64,000 bases of DNA. It comes from Mesorhizobium sp. (GTDB taxonomy: Bacteria; Pseudomonadota; Alphaproteobacteria; Rhizobiales; Rhizobiaceae). The translations under genes were made by a program, and so were the position numbers. The notes under the pieces are model-generated. The model was given only the letters and a program-made list of their open reading frames with translations. It did no database searches and was not told the DNA's origin. The stretch covers positions 153,228 through 217,227 of the forward strand of contig NZ_SUHQ01000009.1 in assembly GCF_004962245.1 (NCBI RefSeq), read 5' to 3'. Below are positions 8,355 to 16,840 of the stretch, piece after piece. The stretch's first letter is position 1; the number at the start of each line of letters is the position of its first letter.

Positions 8355-9143
8355 TTAGGCAGCCCGGCCGTAGAAGCCGACCCGCTCCTCGTCGCTGAAC
8401 ATCACGCCTGGCTTCTCGTAGTAGGAAAACACCGCGATCATGCGTTCGCGCTCGCCTTCGACGGTGGTGACGCGATGTGCGGTGTTCTTGCCGCGGAAGA
8501 CGTTGAGCGTGCCCGGCTTCATGCGCAGGATCCTTGCCTCGGGATCGCGCCCTTCGAGCAGTCTGGCGACGCCGTCGTAATTGGGATTGTCGTCCGAGCG
8601 AAGATCGGTGCGGTATTCGAGGTCGCCGCCGCGTTGCGCTGCCTGCAGCAAAAGGGTCGTGGTGAATTCCGAACGATCGAAATGCCAGTTCAGCGCCTCG
8701 CCGGTGCGATAGGCCATCACATTGGTGCGCGCCAGCGGGTCCTGCATGATGTGCAGCCGCGTCTTTCCCATCGCTGCCGTCAGGAAGCGCAGCAGCGGTT
8801 CGTACTCATAGATGGCAAGCACGAGGCTGCCAGGAATCTGGTCGGCGCAGACCGTATGGCTGATGGTCTCGACCTCGCGCAGGGCAGGGTGGTCGGGGGC
8901 GAGTTCCGGGATATCGGGCTTGAAGTAGATGTTGTGCATCCGCTTGTGCATGTGCGAGCGCGTCGCCATGACGGGCTGGATTTCCTGCACCGCCCGTTCA
9001 GCCACGCCGGGCCGCAGAAAACCCTCGAGATTGAACATGCCGTCGGCTTTCAGCGCCGCAATCGAGGTCTCCACGAGGCGCTTCCATTCGGCGCTGCCTT
9101 CACGGTCGAGCGGGTATCGGTCCAGATCGAGAATGTCTTTCAT
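8355..9143 (-). CDS. BesD/HalD-like Fe(II)/2-oxoglutarate-dependent oxygenase (probable amino acid hydroxylase)
   Basis: A 262-residue protein resembling the BesD/HalD family, which acts on free amino acids. The iron triad reads H154-F-D156 (LNWHFDRSEFTTTLLLQ) and H223 (NTAHRVTTVEGE), with R234 placed to bind 2-oxoglutarate. Halogenases of this family have Gly or Ala in place of the Asp; the Asp here predicts a hydroxylase. EYRTDLRS and GTLNVFRGKNTAHR also fit. The gene begins 103 bp from the divergent LysR gene and heads a possible unit with the gntR and enolase-superfamily genes. The substrate is unknown; a cationic or cyclic amino acid is a guess. Confidence 0.75.
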   Translation of the reverse strand: MKDILDLDRYPLDREGSAEWKRLVETSIAALKADGMFNLEGFLRPGVAERAVQEIQPVMATRSHMHKRMHNIYFKPDIPELAPDHPALREVETISHTVCADQIPGSLVLAIYEYEPLLRFLTAAMGKTRLHIMQDPLARTNVMAYRTGEALNWHFDRSEFTTTLLLQAAQRGGDLEYRTDLRSDDNPNYDGVARLLEGRDPEARILRMKPGTLNVFRGKNTAHRVTTVEGERERMIAVFSYYEKPGVMFSDEERVGFYGRAA

Positions 9144-9246
9144 CGTCTTATGCTCCCAGGTTCGAGCATAGAAGACGGCAAAAAAATCTTTCTCTCAACG
9201 CCGAAAATTGTTAGTCTTCCGTAGGAAAAACTTATGGAAGGCGCGC

Positions 9247-10149
9247 ATGGAACGGCTCCCTCCGCTGAACGCGATCAAGGCCTTCGAGGTCGCGGCGCGC
9301 GCCGGCAGCTTCACTTTGGCGGCCACGGAGCTCGGTGTTTCGTCAGCGGCGGTCAGCCAGCAGGTCCGCAATCTCGAAACCTGGTTCGGCAAGCAACTGT
9401 TCGTGCGCAGCGGCAACCGTATCGCGCTGACCGATGCCGGCCACGCGATCTATCCGCAGACGGCGCGTGCCCTGGGCGACATCGCCGCGATCGGGCGGCG
9501 CATGCTGGAAGGCGGCTTGAGAACGCGTCTCGTCGTCAGCGTGCCGTTTTCGCTGGCCGAATTGTGGCTGGCGCCCAGGCTGGCCGTTCTTCTCGATGCC
9601 TTTCCGCAAATGGCGATCGACGTCCGGGTCGAGGACGATCCGGTCGATGTCGTGCGCCAGAATATCGACTTGCGCATCTCCTATGGCGACTATCACTATC
9701 CGGCGCTCAGGATGGTCCGTCTCGTCCATGACGACGTCCTGCCGGTCTGCGCGCCGGACTTCTGGCAAAGATACGGCAACGGCGCGTCCAGCCTGGCGGA
9801 TGTGCACGAGAGCCTGTTCATCCACACCAACTGGGGTCCGAACTATGCCTCGCATCCGACATGGGCGGACTGGTTCGCGGCGTCGGGCGGCAATCGCTCC
9901 CCCGACCCGTCGCACGGGCGGCGCGTCGGACTGTCCAGCCTGGCGATCGCCTCGGCGCGCCTGGGTCTCGGGATAGCCCTTGGCCAGAGAGTCATGGCCC
10001 GCGCCGATCTGGAGGCGGGTCGGCTGATCGCGCTGTCGTCGGTCTCGGTCCGGCTCGGGCAACCCTATTGCGCCTTCATGCCTTCGGCAAAGGCCGAGCG
10101 TGCCGACGTGGCCGGTCTTGTCGAACTCCTCGGCAGGACGGCGCCCTAG
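9247..10149 (+). CDS. LysR-family transcriptional regulator (GcvA-like)
   Basis: About 300 residues. The N-terminal helix-turn-helix (PLNAIKAFEVAARAGSF, then SAAVSQQVRNLE) is typical of the GcvA branch, followed by the periplasmic-binding-like effector domain. I chose the ATG at 9247, preceded by GGAAGG; an upstream TTG at 9208 would add 13 odd residues. It is divergent from the BesD-like hydroxylase gene, 103 bp away, which is the usual LysR arrangement with its target. Its stop overlaps the convergent DUF4118 gene by 4 bp. A degraded second copy of a LysR 3' end lies at 11180-11305, on the far side of that gene. Confidence 0.92.
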   Translation: MERLPPLNAIKAFEVAARAGSFTLAATELGVSSAAVSQQVRNLETWFGKQLFVRSGNRIALTDAGHAIYPQTARALGDIAAIGRRMLEGGLRTRLVVSVPFSLAELWLAPRLAVLLDAFPQMAIDVRVEDDPVDVVRQNIDLRISYGDYHYPALRMVRLVHDDVLPVCAPDFWQRYGNGASSLADVHESLFIHTNWGPNYASHPTWADWFAASGGNRSPDPSHGRRVGLSSLAIASARLGLGIALGQRVMARADLEAGRLIALSSVSVRLGQPYCAFMPSAKAERADVAGLVELLGRTAP

Positions 10150-11006
10150 GTATGGCGGTCAACCCGGGAATGAGACGTTCGTTCAAGAGCCAAGGCTAAA
10201 AAACGCCCCACGATGTCGACCAACGTGGCCGGCGCCGACGGACGTTCATCGGGGTCGAATGCGACTCCAATGGCGGCACCCAGGCCCACTGCCGTCGTCA
10301 CAGGCCAAAAGTCAAAGCGGGAGGCCAACGCCGGGTAGGCTCCGGCCGGCGAGACAAGACCCGTCGCCAATGAGGATCGCGCCGCCTCGATTTCGGCCTC
10401 CTGGGGCTCTATGCCGCCGACTCTCTCGACGGAGACCACCTTGCCCTCCATAACGAGAATGACGACGACAGGAACTCGGAAGAGTGCTGCAAGAGCTTGG
10501 GCAGTGATCGAGACGATCGCTTTCGTACCGTCGGCCGCCACGACATCGCGGCTGTAGCCTTGCAGCACCGTCACCTGCCTTCTTAGGAGCGCCGCATCAG
10601 TTGCCCTGCGCTGGGAGGTAAAGGCAACGGCACTCACGATAAGTCCGATGACAAAAAGCAGTCCGATGGCCCAGACGTTTGCCGCGTCGTCGACGATCAG
10701 CGTATAGCGGGGCTCGGTGAGAAAGAAATTGTAGGCGAGAGCGCCAAGTATCGCCGAAAAGAGGGAGGGCCCCAAGCCCAAGCCGACGGCCGCTATGGTC
10801 ACCGGCACCACAAATATGAGGGAGATGTTCGGGATCGCCACTTGGCTCTCGACACCGACAGCCACGACAGCCGCGAAGGCGGTCATTGCAAACGCAGCGA
10901 GATAGCGTACTGCAGCTGGAGCCTCCAATGGTGCCAAGCCCAAAAGCGGATCAGCATCCCGCAACAGTGTGGTGTCCCATTGCAGCTTCGATTTAACATC
11001 GGCCAT
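10146..11006 (-). CDS. DUF4118 membrane protein, KdpD-like sensor part without kinase
   Basis: About 286 residues. Four transmembrane helices (roughly residues 30-130, with YNFFLTEPRYTLIVDDAANVWA as the core motif) match the DUF4118 segment of the potassium sensor KdpD. A GAF-like domain follows (residues 160-270). There is no KdpD UspA-like N-terminus, no histidine phosphoacceptor and no ATPase domain, so it cannot signal like KdpD alone. The ATG at 11006 has GGGAG upstream; a longer start at 11117 would add 37 unlikely residues. It sits between an intact LysR gene and a LysR remnant, suggesting insertion or rearrangement. Its function is unknown. Confidence 0.75.
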   Translation of the reverse strand: MADVKSKLQWDTTLLRDADPLLGLAPLEAPAAVRYLAAFAMTAFAAVVAVGVESQVAIPNISLIFVVPVTIAAVGLGLGPSLFSAILGALAYNFFLTEPRYTLIVDDAANVWAIGLLFVIGLIVSAVAFTSQRRATDAALLRRQVTVLQGYSRDVVAADGTKAIVSITAQALAALFRVPVVVILVMEGKVVSVERVGGIEPQEAEIEAARSSLATGLVSPAGAYPALASRFDFWPVTTAVGLGAAIGVAFDPDERPSAPATLVDIVGRFLALALERTSHSRVDRHT

Positions 11007-11179
11007 TGGTGCAAACTCCCAACCTGTTCCATGCCGTCCTACGCAACGACTCGCTGGCGCAAGCTGTGCGGGCCGCCGCATAGCGCAAATGTGGGTCAAC
11101 ACGCATAAAAATTCCATTCGTGCGTGAGCCGTAAGAAATAGGAATCTTATAACCCTGTAGCGCCCTCGAACGTCCTGAC

Positions 11180-11305
11180 CAGCCCTATTGCGCCTTCATG
11201 CTGCCAGTTAAGGCGGAGCGTGCCGACATTGCCGGGCTCATCGCGCTGCTCAGCAAAACGGCGCCCTTGGCGTGGGAGCCGAGGGCGCCGCAGGACCGGG
11301 TCTGA
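11180..11305 (+). pseudogene. Remnant of a LysR-type regulator 3' end
   Basis: This stretch reads PYCAFM, then VKAERADIAGLIALLSKTAP, in one frame to a TGA at 11303-11305. That closely matches the C-terminus of the intact LysR gene, PYCAFM then AKAERADVAGLVELLGRTAP. Nothing LysR-like precedes it, so only about 40 codons survive. The differences are mostly conservative, so it looks like the end of a related gene and not a fresh copy. It lies just right of the DUF4118 gene, which now separates the two LysR ends. Confidence 0.75.
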
Positions 11306-11314
11306 TGGGGGTTA

Positions 11315-12472
11315 TCAGCTTGCCGGTTTCTGTTGTGGCAGCGGCGAGACCGGCATTCCCGGGCCGATCTTCTGCAGGTTGCCGGTGATCACCTTGTCGC
11401 CCTCCGACACGCCGCTCGAGATGGCCACCAGGTCACCATTGGTCGGCCCGAGCGAAACGATGCGCTGGTCGACGGTATTGCCCTTGCCGACGACGTAGAC
11501 GTACTTGCCGAGCTGGCTCGATCCCAACGCCGTCTGCGGCACCATCAGTGCATCGGGCTGCTGCTTGATGTGCAGCCTCACGCGAACATATTGGCCTGGC
11601 AGCAGCGTGAACTTGGCGTTGCCGATCGTCGCCCGTGCCGTGATGGTGCCGGTCGAATGATCGACCGTGTTGTCGATGAAGGTGAGCTGGCCTCTCTGGC
11701 GCGGTTCCGTATCGCCGGGAAGCAGGACGTCGACATCGATCGGTCCCGCCGCGCGGGCTTCCTCGATCTGCACCAGATCCGTTTCGCTCGGATTGAAGGT
11801 GACATAGATCGGGTCGAGCTGCACCAGCGTGTTGAGCACCGTGCCGGCGACGCTGACCAGCGTTCCGACCGAGGCCTGGTTGCGGCCGACGCGCCCGGCG
11901 AACGGCGCCTTGATTTCCGAATAACTCAGATTGAGCTCGGCGGTCCGTACAGCCGCCTGGTTCACGGCGAGCGAGGCCTGGGCCTCGCGCAAGGTGCTGG
12001 TGCGCTGGTCGAACGCATCCTTGGCGATGTATCCGCTCTTGGCGAGCTCGGTGCCGCGGCCGAGGCTGGAACGTGCATAGTCGAGCGTTGCTTCGTCGCG
12101 CTGGACCTGAGCCTTCGCCTGATCGAGGGCGGCGTGGAAATCCTCCGGAGCGATCTTATAGAGAAGGTCGCCTTTTTGGACATCGCTGCCGTCGGGCGCG
12201 ACCTGCTCCTGCAGATAACCCGGTACGCGCGCCTGCAGCGTGATGCTGCGGATCGGCTCGGTGCGGGCGGCATAATCGAGATAGATCGGGATCGTTTTCT
12301 TGACGACGCTCACCACCGGCACCGGCATGACAAACGCCGCGGGTTCGGGCGTCGCCGCCCCTGCCGTGCCGGCATTGAGGCCGAAATTGCCCATGTCGAG
12401 CAAGTGAACGCTGGCCACCGAGATCGCCCCGACGGCAACAGCCGCTCCCAACGCGATTTTCCATTTACGCAT
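11315..12472 (-). CDS. RND efflux periplasmic adaptor (membrane fusion protein, MexE/AcrA type)
   Basis: About 385 residues. An N-terminal signal/anchor helix (MRKWKIALGAAVAVGAIS) leads into the barrel-sandwich and beta-barrel of HlyD/AcrA adaptors: PVPVVSVVKKTIPIYLDY, LQARVPGYLQEQVAPDG, a coiled-coil hairpin around residues 105-165, then APFAGRVGRNQASVGTLV. It bridges the inner-membrane pump and an outer-membrane channel. GGAG precedes the ATG at 12472; a longer frame to 12697 only reads back into the pump gene. It lies 16 bp downstream of the pump gene, the reverse of the usual adaptor-then-pump order. No outer-membrane factor gene is nearby. Confidence 0.92.
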   Translation of the reverse strand: MRKWKIALGAAVAVGAISVASVHLLDMGNFGLNAGTAGAATPEPAAFVMPVPVVSVVKKTIPIYLDYAARTEPIRSITLQARVPGYLQEQVAPDGSDVQKGDLLYKIAPEDFHAALDQAKAQVQRDEATLDYARSSLGRGTELAKSGYIAKDAFDQRTSTLREAQASLAVNQAAVRTAELNLSYSEIKAPFAGRVGRNQASVGTLVSVAGTVLNTLVQLDPIYVTFNPSETDLVQIEEARAAGPIDVDVLLPGDTEPRQRGQLTFIDNTVDHSTGTITARATIGNAKFTLLPGQYVRVRLHIKQQPDALMVPQTALGSSQLGKYVYVVGKGNTVDQRIVSLGPTNGDLVAISSGVSEGDKVITGNLQKIGPGMPVSPLPQQKPAS

Positions 12473-12488
12473 GATCAATTCTCCAGTC

Positions 12489-15400
12489 CTATTCGGCCGC
12501 TTCGGCCAATCGCTCGAAAGCGGGTTCGGCAACGGGTTCAGTTGGTTCGGAAACGGGCTCGCTCTTGCTGCCGCGTTCGCGCAGTTGTTCGATGACCGCA
12601 TAGAAGATCGGCACGAACACCAGCGACAGGATCGTCGCCGCGACCATGCCGCCAAAGACGGTGGTGCCGATCGACTGGCGGCTCGCTGCACCAGCACCTG
12701 TGGACAACATCAGCGGCACCACGCCGAGGATGAACGCGAAGGCGGTCATCAGGATGGGCCGCAGCCGCAGGCGCGCCGCTTCCATTGCAGCGTCGACGAT
12801 GCTGAGGCCTTCCTCGCGCCGGCGCCGGGCAAACTCCACGATCAGAATGGCGTTCTTCGCCGCCAGCCCGATCAGCATGACGAAGCCGATCTGCGAATAG
12901 ACGTCGATCTGCATGCCGCGTATCAACAAGGCGACAAAGGCACCGAACAGGGCAAGCGGCACCGCGAGCAGGACCATGAAGGGCATGGCCCAGCTCTCAT
13001 ATTGGGCAGCGAGGATCAGGAAGACGAAGACCATGGCGAGGCCGAAGACAATCGAGGCGATCGATCCAGCCTTGAGCTCCTGATAGGTGATCCCGGTCCA
13101 TTCGTAGCCGAAATCCTTCGGCAGTGCGATGGCTGCGGCACGTTCCATCGCCGCAACCGCCTGACCCGAGGAGAAGCCGGGTGCGGCACCGCCATTGATC
13201 AGGGCCGACGCATTGTTGTTGTAATGCGGGACGGTTTCCGGGCCGACGATAGGCACCAGCTTGCCGAGCGTGCTCAACGGCACCATGCCGCCGGAGGCAT
13301 TGCGCACATAGAGTCGCGAAATGTCGGCAGCACCCGCACGCGCATCCTTGTCGGCCTGGATCGTCACCCGGAAAGTGCGGCCGAACAGGTTGAAGTCGTT
13401 CACATAGAGCGAGCCGAGATAGATCTGCAGCGTGTTGAACACGTCAGGCAGGCTGAGGCCGAGCAGCTTCGCCTTGTTGCGGTCCAGGTCGTAGTTGAAC
13501 TGCGGCGTCGAGGTCGAGAACGACGAGAACAATTGCTGCGGGTTGAGCTCGGGCTGCTTGCGCGCTTCGGCGAGCACGGCCTGCGTTGCGTCGTTGAGCG
13601 CAACGCTGCCGCGACCGGTCAGATCCTCAACCTGGAATTCGAACCCGCCGGTCGTGCCGATGCCCGGGATCGAAGGCGGGTCGAAGCTCAGCGCGAAGGC
13701 CTCGGGAAGTTCCATGAGCTTCGAGCGCACGTCGGCGACGAGTTTCGAGGCGCTCTGGTCAGGGCCGCGTTCGTCCCAAGGCTTCAGGATGGCGAATTCC
13801 ACCGCCGAGTTCGACTGGGCGGCACTGGTGAGGAAATTCAAGCCGCTGATCGAGCCGACGATATCGACGCCGGGCGTGTTCTGCAGGATGTCGCGTGCCT
13901 TCCGGGCCACCGCATCGGTGCGTTCCAGCGACGCTCCATCCGGCAACTGGATGACCACGAAGAAATAGCCCTGATCCTCGACCGGAAGGAAGGTCGAGGG
14001 CAGGCGCTGCCAGACGAAATAGGTCGCGACAAGTCCGGCAGCGAACAGCCCGAGCATGATCCAGCGCAGGCGGATGAGGATGCGCACACCATTGGCATAG
14101 GCATGCGACAGCCGTTCGAAGCCCGTGTTGAACCAGCGGAACAACACGAACTGCGTTGCCGGGCGGTGGCGTAGGAAGGCGGCGCTGAGCGCCGGGGTGA
14201 GCGTCAGCGAGACGAAGGCGGAGATGCCGAAGGAGATCGCGACCGTCAGGGCAAACTGGTTGTAGAGCCTGCCGGAAACGCCGGGTATGAAGGCGACCGG
14301 CACAAACACGGCCATCAGCACGGCGGTCGTGGCGATGATCGGGCCTGTGACCTCGGCCATCGCCGCGCGCGTGGCGGGCAGCGGCTTGAGGCCGGCTTCC
14401 AACTGGCGCTCGACATTCTCGACGACGACGATCGCATCGTCGACGACGAGGCCGATCGCCAGCACCATGCCGAGCAGGCTGAGCATATTCAGCGAGAAGC
14501 CGAACATGTACATGACGACGAGCGTGGCCACCAGCGACACGGGGATCGCGATGGTCGGGATGATCGTGGTGCGCCAGCTCTGCAGGAAGATGAACACCAC
14601 CGCGACGACCAGGACCAGCGCTTCGCCGAGCGTGACCAGCACGTCGTGCATCGATGCCGAGACGAAGCGCGTCGTGTCGTAGTGCATGGCGTAGCTGACG
14701 CCCTTCGGGAAGCGGGCCGACAGTTCCTGCATCTTGTCCTTGACGCGCTGCTGCAGATCGAGCGCGTTGGAACCCGGCATCTGGTAGACCGCCAGCACCA
14801 CGGTCGGGTCTTCGCCGAAGAAGGCCGACGACGAATATTGCAGGGCGCCGAGTTCGATACGCGCAACGTCGCGCAACCGCACCAGCGAGCCGTTCGCGGC
14901 ATCGGCGCGCACGACGATGTCGCCGAATTCCTTGGGGTCGCTCAGTCGGCCGACCGCATTGACCTGCATCTCGAAAGCGGTCCCGGCCGGCGCCGGCGAC
15001 TGTCCGATCTTGCCGGCCGCGACCTGGACATTCTGCTCGGCGATGGCGTTCTGGACGTCGACCGCGGTGATGCCGAGATTGGCGAGCTTGTCGGGATCGA
15101 GCCATACGCGCATCGAATAGCGCCGCTCGCCGAAGATCTGCACGTCGCCGACGCCGGGCAGGCGCTTCAGCGGGTCGACCACTTGCAGGTAGGCGAGGTT
15201 GCTGAGCGCGACCGGATCGACGGAGCCGTCGGGCGAGGTGAGGTTGACGATCAGGACGAAATTCGGATTCTGCTTCTTGATCGTCACACCGCCCTGGTTG
15301 ACGATGGCCGGCAGCGAGGACGCCGCCTGCGACACGCGGTTCTGGACGTCGACGGCGGCCGTGCTCAGGGAGTAGCCGACCTCGAAGGTGATGGTGATCG

Positions 15401-15665
15401 TCGACGAGCCGTCATTGGAACTCGACGACGACATATAGGTCATGCCCTCAACGCCGTTGATCTGCTGTTCTAGCGGCGTCGTGACGGTGTCGGCCACGAC
15501 TTGCGCGCTGGCGCCCGGGTAATGGGCGCTGACCACGACCTGAGGCGGCGTGATGTCGGGAAACTGCGAGACAGGCAGCAGGAAATAGCAGATCGCCCCG
15601 GCGAGCACCATGATGATGGCGATCGACGATGCGAAGATCGGTCGGTGGATGAAGAAGTTCACCAT
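12489..15665 (-). CDS. RND multidrug efflux pump, HAE-1 family (AcrB/MexF type)
   Basis: A 1058-residue inner-membrane pump of normal length. It starts MVNFFIHRPIFASSIAIIM, has the two large periplasmic loops and twelve predicted helices, and carries the TM4 proton-relay motif LAIGLVVDDAIVVVENVER with paired acidic residues. GAAARQS-like and AKNAILIVEFA signatures are present in the C-terminal half. It is a proton-driven exporter of amphiphilic compounds. The first 7 bp overlap the small gene at 15659-15916, implying co-translation. Control is probably by the divergent TetR gene, whose palindromic operator overlaps the promoter at 16096-16124. Confidence 0.95.
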   Translation of the reverse strand: MVNFFIHRPIFASSIAIIMVLAGAICYFLLPVSQFPDITPPQVVVSAHYPGASAQVVADTVTTPLEQQINGVEGMTYMSSSSSNDGSSTITITFEVGYSLSTAAVDVQNRVSQAASSLPAIVNQGGVTIKKQNPNFVLIVNLTSPDGSVDPVALSNLAYLQVVDPLKRLPGVGDVQIFGERRYSMRVWLDPDKLANLGITAVDVQNAIAEQNVQVAAGKIGQSPAPAGTAFEMQVNAVGRLSDPKEFGDIVVRADAANGSLVRLRDVARIELGALQYSSSAFFGEDPTVVLAVYQMPGSNALDLQQRVKDKMQELSARFPKGVSYAMHYDTTRFVSASMHDVLVTLGEALVLVVAVVFIFLQSWRTTIIPTIAIPVSLVATLVVMYMFGFSLNMLSLLGMVLAIGLVVDDAIVVVENVERQLEAGLKPLPATRAAMAEVTGPIIATTAVLMAVFVPVAFIPGVSGRLYNQFALTVAISFGISAFVSLTLTPALSAAFLRHRPATQFVLFRWFNTGFERLSHAYANGVRILIRLRWIMLGLFAAGLVATYFVWQRLPSTFLPVEDQGYFFVVIQLPDGASLERTDAVARKARDILQNTPGVDIVGSISGLNFLTSAAQSNSAVEFAILKPWDERGPDQSASKLVADVRSKLMELPEAFALSFDPPSIPGIGTTGGFEFQVEDLTGRGSVALNDATQAVLAEARKQPELNPQQLFSSFSTSTPQFNYDLDRNKAKLLGLSLPDVFNTLQIYLGSLYVNDFNLFGRTFRVTIQADKDARAGAADISRLYVRNASGGMVPLSTLGKLVPIVGPETVPHYNNNASALINGGAAPGFSSGQAVAAMERAAAIALPKDFGYEWTGITYQELKAGSIASIVFGLAMVFVFLILAAQYESWAMPFMVLLAVPLALFGAFVALLIRGMQIDVYSQIGFVMLIGLAAKNAILIVEFARRRREEGLSIVDAAMEAARLRLRPILMTAFAFILGVVPLMLSTGAGAASRQSIGTTVFGGMVAATILSLVFVPIFYAVIEQLRERGSKSEPVSEPTEPVAEPAFERLAEAAE

Positions 15666-15916
15666 GACACGTACCCCTCGCCCGACGCTCTCGCCGCGCC
15701 AAAGGCCTTGGCCACTCTGGATAGCCGCCGGCTGCGCAATTTACCCGGGTCTTCCAGGAAACCAGGCTGCGCCTTGCGGCCGCGACCTTGCGCATCCGCC
15801 AGGCTACGCAGCATCGTCTCGAAGGAACGCGGGTCGACGCGGTCCGCCTTCATCAGCATCCGGATCATCGGATCCTTCACAACTTCGTCGATCGTCAAAT
15901 CCTTGCGCTGCGACAT
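15659..15916 (-). CDS. Small hypothetical protein leading the RND operon
   Basis: About 85 residues, starting MSQRKDLTIDEVVKDPMIRM. It is rich in Arg and Lys, with no signal peptide or membrane helix, and probably cytoplasmic and helical. AGGAGC lies 10 bp before the ATG at 15916. Its stop overlaps the pump start by 7 bp, so translation is probably coupled. The sequence MIRMLMKADRVDPRSFETMLRSLA looks like a short conserved rhizobial protein, but I do not recognise a named family. It may tune expression of the pump or be an unrelated leader. Confidence 0.6.
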   Translation of the reverse strand: MSQRKDLTIDEVVKDPMIRMLMKADRVDPRSFETMLRSLADAQGRGRKAQPGFLEDPGKLRSRRLSRVAKAFGAARASGEGYVSW

Positions 15917-16069
15917 CGGAGCGGCTCCTGGCTTGCGATTCGCATCGGAATGATCGCGAACCGTTTTTGTCGTTCTCACCGGCCGAAGCCGCATGACATG
16001 CAATTTTCCCGCCCATTCCGCTCCGGCAGGGCCTGACGGCGATGCCAATCGTTGACGGGAGGCGATATA

Positions 16070-16116
16070 GGTGTTACTAGTAAGTAACATTCTGGAAGTT
16101 ACAGACCGGTAACACC
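16070..16116. promoter_or_regulatory. TetR operator region (GTTACT/AGTAAC and GGTGTTAC/GTAACACC)
   Basis: Two nested palindromes lie between tetR and the efflux operon. GTTACT at 16073-16078 pairs with AGTAAC at 16083-16088. A wider one is GGTGTTAC at 16070-16077 with GTAACACC at 16109-16116. Such repeats are the usual form of an AcrR-type operator. They cover both divergent promoters, so one protein could repress both. Confidence 0.7.
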
Positions 16117-16124
16117 CTAGTCAA
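16096..16124 (-). promoter_or_regulatory. Promoter of the RND efflux operon
   Basis: Read leftwards, TTGACT (16119-16124) and TAACTT (16096-16101) are separated by exactly 17 bp, close to the sigma-70 pattern. The right arm of the outer palindrome lies inside the spacer, so bound TetR would block polymerase. The facing tetR promoter may be TTGACG (16052-16057), 17 bp, TACTAG (16075-16080). Confidence 0.55.
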
Positions 16125-16162
16125 GAGGTGTACCGAATTTTTAGGGAGACAAGGAGACTTCG

Positions 16163-16753
16163 ATGACAGACGGCACTTCGGAACGCGTTCGACCCCGGGA
16201 TAGGATTCTGGAGACGGCGCAGGACATGTTTCACAAACATGGCATCAAGGCCGTCGGCGTCGACGCCATCACCGAAGCCGCCGGCACCAACAAGATGACG
16301 CTCTACCGTCATTTCGAGTCCAAGGACGATCTGATCATCGAATGCCTGCGCGCCACCGCATCCAAGGCCGGCGCGATGTGGGACGCATTTGAGACTGAGC
16401 ACCCCGGCGACAAACTCGCGCAACTAAACGCTTGGGTTCGCAAGGCCGCCGATATGCTCAGGGCCGACTGCCGCGGCTGTGACATGGCCAATGCCGCTGT
16501 CGAGTTGAGCGAAGCCGACCATCCGGCCCGTCGGGTGATCAAGGAGCTCAAGGAAGCCCAGCGCGACCGTCTGGTGGCTCTGTGCCGGGATGCCGGCATC
16601 GGACAGGCAGAACTTCTCGCCGATACATTGTCGCTCCTGCTTGAAGGCGCCCGTGTCAGCCTGCAAAGCGTCGGAGCCGAGGGCCCCAGCGCGCAATTCG
16701 TCCGCATGGCGGAAGGCCTGATCACGTCCTTCAGGGGCGCTGCGGCCAGATAG
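16163..16753 (+). CDS. TetR-family transcriptional repressor of the efflux operon
   Basis: A 196-residue protein with an N-terminal TetR helix-turn-helix (RDRILETAQDMFHKHGIKAVGVDAI, then GTNKMTLYRHFESKDDL). The C-terminal all-helical ligand domain has a CRGCDMANAAVEL segment seen in many AcrR-like proteins. AAGGAG precedes the ATG. It is divergent from the RND operon, and palindromes lie between them, so repression of the pump with release by a pump substrate is the simple model. The inducer is unknown. Confidence 0.93.
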   Translation: MTDGTSERVRPRDRILETAQDMFHKHGIKAVGVDAITEAAGTNKMTLYRHFESKDDLIIECLRATASKAGAMWDAFETEHPGDKLAQLNAWVRKAADMLRADCRGCDMANAAVELSEADHPARRVIKELKEAQRDRLVALCRDAGIGQAELLADTLSLLLEGARVSLQSVGAEGPSAQFVRMAEGLITSFRGAAAR

Positions 16754-16840
16754 ATCTCGCCGTTTATGCCTGTTGGTGACATGGCGCAGACCGCGCCCGC
16801 TCACCCGCCGCCACGGCATTTTCCATTGGCCAGCCGCTGG

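Noticed and set aside
6942..9224. A 760-codon open frame on the plus strand across three minus-strand genes
   Set aside because: It is antisense to real genes. High GC at third positions opens such frames; the protein is low in hydrophobic structure and matches nothing.
10146..11006. Reading the DUF4118 gene as a KdpD sensor kinase
   Set aside because: No phosphoacceptor histidine, ATPase domain or UspA-like domain is present.
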